From positions 1,372,605-1,436,604 of the forward strand of contig NZ_CP072389.1 in NCBI RefSeq assembly GCF_018127785.1: a stretch of 64,000 nt of DNA, read 5' to 3'. Position 1 is the first letter of the stretch, and every line of letters begins with the position of its first letter. The notes below the pieces were generated by a model. It searched no databases and had not been told where the DNA came from. It saw nothing but the letters and a program-made list of their open reading frames with translations. Origin of the DNA: Prevotella scopos JCM 17725. Its GTDB lineage: Bacteria > Bacteroidota > Bacteroidia > Bacteroidales > Bacteroidaceae. Position numbers and translations under genes: made by a program. This document shows, piece by piece, positions 56,401 through 62,578 of this stretch.

Positions 56401-56654
56401 CTGCATCTAAAGAATTTAAAGGAGTTATCATTATTGCACCAGATGTAACAGTGAATTCAACAAAAGACAAAGGAGAATGGCTTAACTCTTTAGTTTACGG
56501 GAAACATTATGAGAAGAAACGTCCTGGACTATGGCATGTATATATGAATGGATCCCCTCTTAAAGACGCAGCTGGGAAAAAAATTACATATGGCCCAAAT
56601 GCGCAACCAGGTATAAAAGGATTTGATTATAGACTCAATAAAAAAAAGAAATAA
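47442..56654 (+). CDS. Giant SpvB/FG-GAP/Rhs toxin lipoprotein with caspase-like C-terminal tip
   Basis: 3070 residues. Lipobox LNSC gives Cys23. Next come an SpvB-type domain (YPFEVPAGRNDIGVSAGLQYSS..FVGYGWSLPVQSI, near 300-345) and six FG-GAP/VCBS calcium-loop motifs (such as FVDIDGDGLPDKL, LMDINGNGYPDWL, FVDVNGDGLPDMV). A Tc-toxin-like middle part and YD repeats (about 1700-2450) follow, then an Rhs closing region (FFYHSDHLGSTSYITDD, YKFNGKQFDEETGLYYYGARY; about 2765-2833). The unique tip (about 2840-3070) has WAHGLKD near 2908 and LHCCASSTFAQ near 2974 before IIIAPDVTV, resembling the His-Gly and Cys strands of CHAT/caspase-like peptidases. The SpvB plus Rhs plan recalls insecticidal Tc B-C cocoon proteins. 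Delivery is not shown; neighbours include beta-barrels and a T9SS cargo. Confidence 0.85.
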   Translation: MKYSTHSLLLSFLLLAGIILNSCNGGSSRSAKETVISDSTCTDTVSSVQKDSISRKATSLHTQVKDSVQNSSVKRFSKEVVRNQKGNRVDTHKPNKKSARLFADLGKRTVSKFFTNSDSDTLNVGRAQLAVPREAMAKGKVLSITPLRKGELPTLPTGMVNVTGGCDTLMARTDTVSGYRFLPHGNHFVHHLASIAVPYDSTLIPNGYTVDDIHTYYYDELHQRWTMLQSKGIDTKREVAMAETSHFTDVINGIIKVPESPETQNYVPTGISELKAADPAAGIQQIEAPSANQNGTATLSYPFEVPAGRNDIGVSAGLQYSSEGGSSFVGYGWSLPVQSIDIETRWGVPRFEDQYESESYLLMGQQLSDRLYRRTDSLARQADKQFYPMTEGGFSRIIRKGNSPKNYYWEVTGKDGTVYSYGGHGGHVSDATSLTDTNGNRIKWALDRVTDVHGNFAAFHYMKSGNNLYPERYTWTGFGETEGLYSIEFNIDSTATDRKDVTSSGRLGIMQKDKGLLRKVTVKNNGQQLRSYTLNYEEGPFGKILLKSIDQNDSRDGKVATQSFDYYNDLKNGLFSSKAELWKTQSDDYESLLKHSVRGCNDNLSMLGAGYSSSKSVGMGMFFGFGLTIGTLNVGTTGTHSSSRNIGKVAFVDIDGDGLPDKLFQQYGKLFYRKNLNSDAVKTSFSNPIAIQGVNSFSEGKSKSFSISAEVAAEIGKVGKTKGTAGISYTRTTGKDKTSTFLYDFNSDGLTDIAVNGRVYFNHIIDGKPVFTPKSGVTANPVIEKGSAIDSHFVPNYRLIRDSLEKEYPLNDAVRMWRAPFEGTVNIKSVIEKISSQGDGIIYSIQHENEGFMIRDSLLQAGSKTHNLHCSVQAGDRLFFRLQSRYDGDDDKVLWNPIITYTSLPVGKDKYLSSDLKVYDSKADYIEGESDVAVFNRTGKVKLHAPYTKEKTSDDVMLTVTRQDIHGETIIKRIILPADTIIKGAYDYMADVSEEDSTSLNFVITTTSPIDWTKVRWECSYHYDDETDAVRLVASRRMFNKPVSIAASRNLKPDVTSLGKKFRPVLSIVPVLSVLRENKDNDKDTAAVYLTLHDKDGQPVLHHTCWLGTSNTLKADTITVNDTTLIKRLSTGKITATFAISNELSASIQAKVRFLRDSLSYQGATSTVVIAEHRVLVDTLEACVFSGYNSVDYGSLYRGWGQFAYNGNKAYSSRPIEVSALRIDREKYKNIAEHYHSTHDGNKLVESLPPINEQRFLVMGYNTNRRMFVGGSEHVFITVDTISSSRIGEDVIQIDSVNYAENAGELSSPVLVSSSKSNGYSVSGSFLFAGLSGSKTTQTSYSKVALMDINGNGYPDWLDDNDGAIIAQYTKSTGALGNERMKIDVGQPEFKSEAWTIGASLTAEKAVKEAKKKGNNSNDAPATPVSPQPAQGQTENGNNADASGNNAANGNDVSKASVSASGDFTSGKAHTARDWTDLNGDGLPDMLYNGKVKYGLGYNFTDEQVSGVSTVESSENSTWGAGLGTKIPVLGSADISFGFNGTRTTTKNNNSFVDVNGDGLPDMVTRDGEKINIIFNTGAGFMPNAHEVNGQINQSLATSISKYGNFSVTIPIHVWVLKFKLTFKGVGSLSDGVSYTETALRDIDGDGHPDIIVADGAKQLIAYRNLTGRTNMLRSVTLPFGGHININYEQTTPSYDLPGRRWVMSSVETTGGYKENGAIRSRNTFEYSGGYRDRRERDFYGFKQVRTNQIDTENGDRLYRYSVQTYGKNRDYYAHGLVTSEYLYTAEGKKLQGSLYDYDLKTLAVGHNTADAVVFPALKTLVQSNFDVNSGDSLAVAVNNTYDDYGNLQGYKETTTGYSLEANINYHKIADKYIVGVPSHITVSSGGKTYRERSTKVDGNGEITEIMLHNGDKPSVYNMTYDGYGNITRMTKPENYNHQRMFYAYTYDDRYHSLVTSVKDAYGYSSSTAYDGLWNAPSVTTDLNGQKMEYTYDALGRQMTIRAPYEIESGQPFTIRFEYFPAERKAHTIHYSKDGNIDTYTFADSLMRAVQTKQTGVVWSGGSNQKVSIVSGRAVIDAFGRNIAAYYPMTESHGNIGTYNHATGDLQAKTEYDTHDRTMSVTLADGSVTRTAYTIGSHDGEPMLQTTVTDALGQHAESYTDAKGRNRETVQHARGEDITVKYSYDPVGQVMTVQHPNGKETKYAYDLLGRKLMVNHPDAGETDMTYDAAGNLLTKLTAELRKSISDKGYISYTYDFERLHEVLYPENLFNRVTYTYGKAGDKYNRAGRLALVEDASGGEAYYYGRQGEVTKTVRTVMASVADIRTYVYGATYDSWNRVQTMTYPDGEVVTYHYNAAGQVERLTSNKQGRQSVIVDRIGYDKEGHTVYTKLGNGTETTYTYDKQREHLQVMNLTADGQTVMENRYQYDAVDNILGITNAANPTSLTKLNKAKLGGRSSHTYEYDELNRLIHASGKAKRASYDMVMSFGRMSEPLTKVQKVDSTTTAKSYNFAYKYEDSNHPTAPTQIGHDHYTYDANGNPTLVTNDSTNTTREMYWDEDNRLMVLSDNGKTSRYTYNAAGERIMKSYGTMEGVYINGAPQGITFHETDNFTLYPASILSVNKNRFTKHYFIGDKRIASRIGTGLFNNVYGRNGSYVTAGQQDYAERMNQIQTQKEAYYKKVGVAPGVPTEKGAYGDPENTGVGYNAVLTELGNHDVPQGWIQTPRPNTTPNTNPGPPVSWNDPSNPDDPQAGYGYIANDTTKEETFFYHSDHLGSTSYITDDKANITQYDAYLPYGELLVDEHSSSEELPYKFNGKQFDEETGLYYYGARYMNPMASLWYGVDSRIGEMPFSSSYSYCDNHPINFIDKKGDKKLNWIILTKGVSPQNDIRNNSAYFRNNYDDNVVNIWAHGLKDRSRKEYRQQAWGIGISKLSSGEPWMDVASFLSKDVSLFARRIDIADKGWRKRNNGHPILVLHCCASSTFAQEISASKEFKGVIIIAPDVTVNSTKDKGEWLNSLVYGKHYEKKRPGLWHVYMNGSPLKDAAGKKITYGPNAQPGIKGFDYRLNKKKK

Positions 56655-56657
56655 ATT

Positions 56658-57206
56658 ATGAATAAATTAAGTAATCTCTTATTTATAGTATTTTGTTTTA
56701 TATTTGTAGGTTGTACTTGTAATGATAAACAATCAAAAACAAAAGAATATAATGTGTTACAACAGAAAATATATGCTACAGAGGTTTCAAAAGAGGAGCT
56801 TGATATTCCGATGATGGCAACTGCTACATATAGCAACGGGACACATTTTTATGGGGCAGATAAGATATATTATGAACTATCAGAAGGAGAGTTGACAAAA
56901 ATTAGAAGTATTTTAAACAAGCAATTACCAAAGATAATACCAGTCAATACAATACAATTGGATCTAAATAATTATTTCAAACAATACCTTGCATATACGT
57001 ATCGGGGGCGTATTTATGTATTAGTTAATCTTTATAAGTACTATTATATATACTATTCAACAAACCCTAACAAGGGCGTATTCTCTCCTGCGAAAGGTCT
57101 ACACATAATCTCTTTAAAACATGAACAGAATAGAAGTAAATATGACAATCTAATGATTCTTTTAAATTTATCTAAAAGTCGTATTTTAAGGATAGAGACT
57201 ATTTAA
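56658..57206 (+). CDS. Lipoprotein, candidate immunity to the caspase-like tip
   Basis: 182 residues with lipobox VGC (Cys19) then TCNDKQSKTKE. The mature part is Tyr/Ile/Lys-rich, with YNVLQQKIYATEVSKEELDIPMMATA and NYFKQYLAYTYRGRIYVLVNLYKYYYIYYS. It starts 3 bp after the stop of the giant Rhs gene and differs from the small genes after the other tips, as expected of tip-specific immunity. No recognised domain. Confidence 0.55.
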   Translation: MNKLSNLLFIVFCFIFVGCTCNDKQSKTKEYNVLQQKIYATEVSKEELDIPMMATATYSNGTHFYGADKIYYELSEGELTKIRSILNKQLPKIIPVNTIQLDLNNYFKQYLAYTYRGRIYVLVNLYKYYYIYYSTNPNKGVFSPAKGLHIISLKHEQNRSKYDNLMILLNLSKSRILRIETI

Positions 57207-57276
57207 CATCCCTCATAGACACTCTGTAAATGAAACGTACCGTTTCATTGCCTAAAAAATCAAGGGATATTAGTTA

Positions 57277-59391
57277 ATGGAAACCTATACCTACGACAAG
57301 CAGCGTGAACGTCTGCAGGTGATGAACCTTACAGCGGATGGTCAGACTGTGATGGAAAACAGGTATCGTTATGATGCTGTGGATAATATCCTCGGTATTA
57401 CGAATGCTGCCAACCCAACGTCGCTTACGAAACTCAACAAGGCGAAGCTGGGAGGAAGGAGTTCGCATACGTATGAGTATGATGAGTTGAACCGCCTTAT
57501 TCATGCAAATGGTAAAGCAAAGCGTGCATCGTATGATATGGTGATGTCGTTCGGACGGATGAGTGAACCGCTGACAAAGGTGCAGAAGGTGGACTCAACG
57601 ACAACTGCCAAGTCTTATAACTTCGCTTATAAGTATGAGGACAGTAACCATCCGACGGCTCCAACGCAGATTGGTCACGATCATTATACCTATGATGCTA
57701 ACGGTAATCCAACACTGGTAACGAACGATTCGGCGAATACTACCCGTGAGATGTACTGGGACGAGGACAACCGACTGATGGTCTTAAGCGATAACGGCAA
57801 GACGAGTCGATATACGTATAATGCTGCCGGTGAGCGCATCATGAAGAGTTACGGTACGATGGAGGGTGTGTATATCAATGGTGCACCACAGGGTATCACA
57901 TTCCACGAGACGGACAACTTTACGCTTTATCCGGCAAGTATCCTCTCTGTTAACAAGAATCGCTTCACAAAGCATTACTTCATTGGTGACAAACGAATCG
58001 CCAGCCGTATCGGTACAGGATTGTTCAACAACGTTTACGGACGTAACGGCTCATACGTAACGGCTGGTCAGCAGGACTATGCAGAGCGTATGAATCAGAT
58101 TCAGACACAGAAGGAGGCATACTATAAGAAGGTGGGTGTAGCCCCTGGTGTACCGACAGAGAAGGGTGCGTATGGTGACCCGGAGAATACAAAACGAGGA
58201 TATAACTCTATCATTGACACACTCGGCAACCACGATGTGCCACAGGGTTGGATTCAGACTCCACGCCCCAACACCACACCGAATACCAACCCCGGTCCAC
58301 CTGTAAGCTGGAATGACCCGAGCAACCCTGATGACCCACAGGCTGGTTATGGTTACATTCCAAACGACACTACGAAAGAGGAAACCTTCTTCTATCACAG
58401 TGACCACCTCGGCTCAACGTCTTACATCACGGACGACCACGCCAATATCACCCAGTATGATGCATATCTTCCATACGGTGAACTGTTAGTTGATGAGCAC
58501 AGCAGCAGTGAAGACCTACCGTACAAGTTCAACGGCAAACAGTTCGATGAAGAAACTGGCTTGTACTATTATGGTGCAAGATACATGGATCCCAAAATTT
58601 CCATGTGGTTAGGGGTAGATCCGCTAATGGAGAAATACCCGAATGTTACAGGGTATTGTTATACGATGGATAATCCTATAAAGTTTATAGATCCTAATGG
58701 TAAGGAAACATATGTGATTAAAAACAAAACAGGTACTTATACTGTTGTTGGCGGTATTCTCAACAATAATAGAGGAATCTATATTGCCTCAAAAGATAAA
58801 TCTGGAAAATATACGATTAAAGGAGAAATGATAGGGATTTCTACTTCTACCACAACTTTTTATAATACCGATGCCAATAAAGGTAAAGGGGGGTGGGCTA
58901 TAGGTGCTCAAATTAATCCCAATGATAAAAGCGGTATAAATTTCCTTAATAAGATTGTAAGTTCTAATGTAACATTAGGCGATTACATGAATAATGCGCG
59001 AACAAATCATCCATATGACTTTAAGGTGACTAATGGAGGGGATAAAGTTATAAGTAACACTCAAACCTACATATATAGAGGAGTGCCAATAGGAAAAGAT
59101 GGTTTCGGGTATATCTTATATTCATCCGGACGTGATATTGGCAATATGGCTGCTGGTATTGTTGCTGCAAAAAATGGTATTCCATGGAGTATCGCTAGAG
59201 CTGCGTTTGATGCTTACCAAACAAAAAATAATATGGATAAGCACGGGTATTCTCTTGACAATATAAATGTAGAGGGAAAGTCTACGCGAAATGCAGAATA
59301 TTACGGATGGTCGCAGATTTACAAATACTCAAATACTAAATCTAAAGCATCAAATCTTTGGAATAGTATTAAAAGATTCTTTTCTAAATAA
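57277..59391 (+). CDS. Orphan Rhs tip cassette 2 (Toxin_44-like tip)
   Basis: 704 residues. From 57283 to about 58596 it repeats 54630-55943 of the giant Rhs gene at about 95 percent by eye, as a promoter-less copy of the closing core. The tip after GARYMDP differs: DPLMEKYPNVTGYCYTMDNPIKFIDPNGKETY, then about 235 new residues. The segment YIYRGVPIGKDGFGYIL, then GRDIGNMAAGIVAAKNGIPWSIARAAFDAYQT (about 600-660) follows the pattern of polymorphic toxin type 44 tips; this match is tentative. The ATG at 57277 lies just 6 bp before the homology, possibly by chance. The downstream small gene begins 2 bp after the stop. Confidence 0.8.
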   Translation: METYTYDKQRERLQVMNLTADGQTVMENRYRYDAVDNILGITNAANPTSLTKLNKAKLGGRSSHTYEYDELNRLIHANGKAKRASYDMVMSFGRMSEPLTKVQKVDSTTTAKSYNFAYKYEDSNHPTAPTQIGHDHYTYDANGNPTLVTNDSANTTREMYWDEDNRLMVLSDNGKTSRYTYNAAGERIMKSYGTMEGVYINGAPQGITFHETDNFTLYPASILSVNKNRFTKHYFIGDKRIASRIGTGLFNNVYGRNGSYVTAGQQDYAERMNQIQTQKEAYYKKVGVAPGVPTEKGAYGDPENTKRGYNSIIDTLGNHDVPQGWIQTPRPNTTPNTNPGPPVSWNDPSNPDDPQAGYGYIPNDTTKEETFFYHSDHLGSTSYITDDHANITQYDAYLPYGELLVDEHSSSEDLPYKFNGKQFDEETGLYYYGARYMDPKISMWLGVDPLMEKYPNVTGYCYTMDNPIKFIDPNGKETYVIKNKTGTYTVVGGILNNNRGIYIASKDKSGKYTIKGEMIGISTSTTTFYNTDANKGKGGWAIGAQINPNDKSGINFLNKIVSSNVTLGDYMNNARTNHPYDFKVTNGGDKVISNTQTYIYRGVPIGKDGFGYILYSSGRDIGNMAAGIVAAKNGIPWSIARAAFDAYQTKNNMDKHGYSLDNINVEGKSTRNAEYYGWSQIYKYSNTKSKASNLWNSIKRFFSK

Positions 59392-59393
59392 AA

Positions 59394-59834
59394 ATGAAGT
59401 ACATAATTATATATGCATTCGTTTTACTTCTTGTTATTTCCTGTACAAACAAAAAGATAAAAAAGCGATATTATTGTGATATGAATAATATTTATATATC
59501 CGTTTCCGAGGGTGATAAGTATGATAGTCTCATCATTGGGGATACAGATTCTATCATTATTCGCAAAACCAATGGTTATTATGGAGAGATCCTGCTCTAT
59601 TTTATTACCGGAACAGATACAATTTATGTAGATAACTTATATAAGAACATTTACAGGATACACCCACATTCCTTCTCTTATAAAACGATACGAAGAGATG
59701 GGGCTTTTAATGTGTTGGATTCTTTCCCCATGAAAGGGAGGAATATCGGTATTGTGGGTAACGGGGCTGAGTATTATTCTTTCTCGGCAGAAAAGAATGG
59801 TCGATACGTAAAAGATTTAGAGATTATCAAGTAA
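59394..59834 (+). CDS. Lipoprotein, candidate immunity for cassette 2
   Basis: 146 residues with lipobox VISC (Cys17) and then TNKKIKKRYYCD. The remainder is beta-rich with short strands (IYISVSEGDKYDSLIIGDTDSIIIRKT, EILLYFITGTDTIYV). It starts 2 bp after the orphan toxin tip. No known family; the immunity call is by position and lipoprotein character, shared with the 56658 gene. Confidence 0.55.
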   Translation: MKYIIIYAFVLLLVISCTNKKIKKRYYCDMNNIYISVSEGDKYDSLIIGDTDSIIIRKTNGYYGEILLYFITGTDTIYVDNLYKNIYRIHPHSFSYKTIRRDGAFNVLDSFPMKGRNIGIVGNGAEYYSFSAEKNGRYVKDLEIIK

Positions 59835-59839
59835 ATTAT

Positions 59840-59847
59840 TATCTTTG
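59840..59847 (+). promoter_or_regulatory. Possible -7 box before the DUF6078-like gene
   Basis: TATCTTTG at 59840-59847 with only a weak -33 (TTTAG) 19-20 bp upstream. It would start transcription about 45 bp before the 59897 gene. Confidence 0.45.
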
Positions 59848-59896
59848 TAGTTGTAAAAAAGAATAAATTAACAGCTATATTTGATTAATCATATTT

Positions 59897-60346
59897 ATGC
59901 AGATTGAAGAAATCCCCTTCGGCTACGCCTCATGCTACGCCACAGACAAAGAATGCGCGAAAGCAGTACACTGCCTTCGCCGCCAAGTTGCCCGACTATA
60001 TCAGTTGCAACCCGAACCGCCGACAACGAACTATTGCGTAACGCCCGCCTACGTAGCACAAGTAGCGAAAGGCGAAGCGTGCCGCGAGTTTCGCAGTGAC
60101 GCCCCCATGCGATACGCCCGAGGCATGCGCCGACTGTTCGACCATATCCCCAAAGCGCAGTACCACAGCGTGCGCTACGATGTAATGAACGTGTTCAGCA
60201 GCGAGCGCGCTTTCTATTACGCCCAAAAGGGAGACCAGCTCATTTCGCCCGAGCAGCAGGCAGAAATAACAACAATATTCAATGAATACGAACTCCCCGC
60301 CCCGCAATTCGACAGCTACGAACAGCGCCCCGACTGGGAACAATGA
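59897..60346 (+). CDS. DUF6078-like cysteine-containing protein, GC-rich intruder
   Basis: 149 residues. The start IPFGYASCYATDKECAKAVHCLRRQVARL has a C-x(5)-C-x(5)-C spacing reminiscent of a metal site. The segments CVTPAYVA..CREFRSDAPMRYARGMRRLFDHIP, YDVMNVFSSERAFYYAQKGDQLISPEQQAEI and FDSYEQRPDW follow the plan I recall for DUF6078 proteins of Bacteroidota, of unknown function. Its GC content and codon use (many GCC, CGC, CCC) differ sharply from the AT-rich toxin and immunity genes around it, and it splits two Rhs cassettes, so it arrived separately. The TGCA array lies just downstream. Confidence 0.7.
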   Translation: MQIEEIPFGYASCYATDKECAKAVHCLRRQVARLYQLQPEPPTTNYCVTPAYVAQVAKGEACREFRSDAPMRYARGMRRLFDHIPKAQYHSVRYDVMNVFSSERAFYYAQKGDQLISPEQQAEITTIFNEYELPAPQFDSYEQRPDWEQ

Positions 60347-60439
60347 ATCGATATAACGCGCACATTTACAACATGTTCAAGGCGGACAACACCGAACGAA
60401 TGAATCGATACAACGCACTAAATCATTTCGCAATAGTAC

Positions 60440-60567
60440 TGCAGAGATTCTGCACCCGCGTTGCAGTCTCACTGCAGAAGCCTTGCAGAAACACTGCAGC
60501 ACGCATGCAGTAACACTGCAAGGCCTTTGCAGAAGAACTGCAAGACGTATGCAGTAATCGTGCAAAC
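60440..60567. repeat. Twelve TGCA(G/A) words at an exact 11-bp period
   Basis: TGCA occurs at 60440, 60451, 60462, 60473, 60484, 60495, 60506, 60517, 60528, 60539, 60550 and 60561, every 11 bp without exception. In each unit TGCA is followed by G, A or C and six variable bases. The spacers are not conserved, so selection seems to act on the regularly phased word. TGCA is self-complementary, and 11 bp is close to one helical turn, so all copies face the same side of the DNA. Confidence 0.9.
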
Positions 60568-60682
60568 TAAGTAAATTAAAATTCTTCGATAATATAACAA
60601 TGAACAATACGAGTACACGGAACAACCTCAACTACGCATCTACGGCAGACAGGGCGAAGTTGTTAAGACTGTCCGAACGGTC

Positions 60683-62578
60683 ATGGCGAGCGTGGCGGAC
60701 ATCAGGACTTATGTCTATGGTGCTACGTATGACAGTTGGAATCGTGTGCAGACAATGACTTATCCTGACGGTGAAGTGGTGACTTATCACTACAATGCTG
60801 CAGGACAGGTGGAGAGCATGACGAGCAATAAACAGGGACGTCAGAGCGTTATTGTTGACAGGATAGGTTACGACAAGGAGGGTCATACGGTCTATACGAA
60901 GCTCGGTAATGGCACGGAGACAACCTATACATATGATAAGCAGCGTGAACGTCTGCAGGTGATGAACCTTACAGCGGACGGTCAGACTGTGATGGAGAAC
61001 AGGTATCGTTATGATGCTGTGGATAATATCCTCGGTATTACGAATGCTACCGACCCAACGTCGCTTACAAAACTCAATAGGGCGAAGTTAGGAGGAAGGA
61101 GTTCGCATACGTATGAGTATGACGAACTAAACCGCCTTATCCACGCAAGCGGTAAGGCTAAGCGTGCATCGTATGATATGGTGATGTCGTTCGGACGGAT
61201 GAGTGAACCGCTGACCAAGGTACAGAAGGTAGATTCAACGACAACTGCTAAGTCTTATAACTTCGCTTATAAATATGAGGATAGCAATCATCCGACGGCT
61301 CCAACACAGATTGGTCACGACCATTACACGTATGATGCCAACGGTAATCCTACACTGGTAACAAATGACTCTACGAACACTACTCGAGAGATGTACTGGG
61401 ATGAAGACAACCGTCTGATGGTCTTAAGCGATAACGGCAAGACAAGCCGTTACACTTACAACGCTGCCGGCGAACGCATCATGAAGAGTTACGGTACGAT
61501 GGAGGGTGTGTATATCAATGGTGCACCACAAGGCATCACATTGACAGATGTCGACTTCAGGCTGCACCAAGACAAAATGAGCAAGCTCTTTTGTGCTTGG
61601 TTTGCACTGAAGTTCCACGAGACAGATAACTTCACGCTTTATCCTGCAAGTATTCTCTCTGTTAACAAGAATAGATTCACGAAGCATTACTTCATTGGTG
61701 ACAAACGAATCGCTTCAAGGATAGGAACGGGTCTGTTCAATAATGTCTATGGACGCAACGGTTCATACGTAACAGCTGGTCAGCAGGACTATGCTGAGCG
61801 TATGAATCAGATTCAGACACAGAAGGAAGCATACTATAAGAAGGTGGGTGTAGCCCCTGGTGTACCGACAGAGAAGGGTGCGTATGGTGATCCGGAGAAC
61901 ACAGGTGTAGGTTATAATTCTGTCCTCACAGAACTTGGCAACCATGATGTGCCACAGGGTTGGATTCAGACTCCACGTCCTAACACCACACCTAGCACTA
62001 ACCCTGGTCCACCTGTAAGCTGGAATGACCCAAGCAATCCTGATGACCCACAGGCTGGTTATGGCTACATTGCCAACGACACTACAAAAGAGGAAACCTT
62101 CTTCTATCACAGTGACCACCTCGGTAGCACGTCTTACATCACAGATGATAAAGCCAACATCACACAATATGATGCATATCTTCCATACGGTGAACTCCTT
62201 GTTGATGAGCATAGTAGCAGTGAAGATCTCCCCTACAAGTTCAATGGCAAACAGTTCGATGAGGAAACTGGCTTGTACTATTATGGTGCAAGGTACTTGA
62301 ATCCTATGACAAGTCTGTGGTATGGGGTGGATCCGTTAGCTGAGAAGTATCAGTTTTTAGGTTCTTATGTATATTGTAGTGCTAATCCCATTAAAATTAT
62401 TGATGTTGATGGCAACGATGAGTTTCATGTAAATGGTAATGGAAATATAATTAAAGTCGTAAATAATAATTCTGCAAATATAACAATTGTTAGCCCAGAT
62501 GGTTCTAAAAATATTTTTCAGATTATGAAACAAAGTCCATTTTCCTTGGTTGGGGAAATGGGAAGAATAGACAAATAA
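60683..62578 (+). CDS. Orphan Rhs tip cassette 3, core part, with tip frame broken near its end
   Basis: 631 residues. From 60641 on it parallels the giant Rhs gene from 54348 (the longest of the cassettes, about 1.6 kb), first ATG at 60683, frame open back to 60593. A 72-bp in-frame insertion at 61541-61612 is absent from both other copies. After GARYLNPMTSLWYGVDPLAEKYQFLGSYVYCSANPIKIIDVDGND a new tip starts, but the frame stops at 62578 while another frame continues the tip as a metallopeptidase domain. A single-base indel near 62540-62570 explains it. As it stands the cassette would give a toxin lacking its active site. Confidence 0.75.
   Translation: MASVADIRTYVYGATYDSWNRVQTMTYPDGEVVTYHYNAAGQVESMTSNKQGRQSVIVDRIGYDKEGHTVYTKLGNGTETTYTYDKQRERLQVMNLTADGQTVMENRYRYDAVDNILGITNATDPTSLTKLNRAKLGGRSSHTYEYDELNRLIHASGKAKRASYDMVMSFGRMSEPLTKVQKVDSTTTAKSYNFAYKYEDSNHPTAPTQIGHDHYTYDANGNPTLVTNDSTNTTREMYWDEDNRLMVLSDNGKTSRYTYNAAGERIMKSYGTMEGVYINGAPQGITLTDVDFRLHQDKMSKLFCAWFALKFHETDNFTLYPASILSVNKNRFTKHYFIGDKRIASRIGTGLFNNVYGRNGSYVTAGQQDYAERMNQIQTQKEAYYKKVGVAPGVPTEKGAYGDPENTGVGYNSVLTELGNHDVPQGWIQTPRPNTTPSTNPGPPVSWNDPSNPDDPQAGYGYIANDTTKEETFFYHSDHLGSTSYITDDKANITQYDAYLPYGELLVDEHSSSEDLPYKFNGKQFDEETGLYYYGARYLNPMTSLWYGVDPLAEKYQFLGSYVYCSANPIKIIDVDGNDEFHVNGNGNIIKVVNNNSANITIVSPDGSKNIFQIMKQSPFSLVGEMGRIDK
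61541..61612 (+). repeat. 72-bp palindromic insertion in the Rhs core, in frame
   Basis: Absent at the same position in the copies at 55246 and 57900 (both read ..GGTATTACC/A then TTCCACGAGAC). It contains GCACCAAGACAAAA and TTTTGTGCTTGGTTTGC around AGCAAGCTC, an imperfect hairpin, and adds 24 codons. The GGCTGCACC..GGTTTGCAC layout recalls palindromic intergenic repeats of Bacteroidota. Confidence 0.8.

Noticed and set aside
60440..60567. TGCA array considered as a CRISPR or as a coding repeat
   Set aside because: Period is 11 bp with six-base variable gaps, far too short for CRISPR, and stops appear in the frames I followed.
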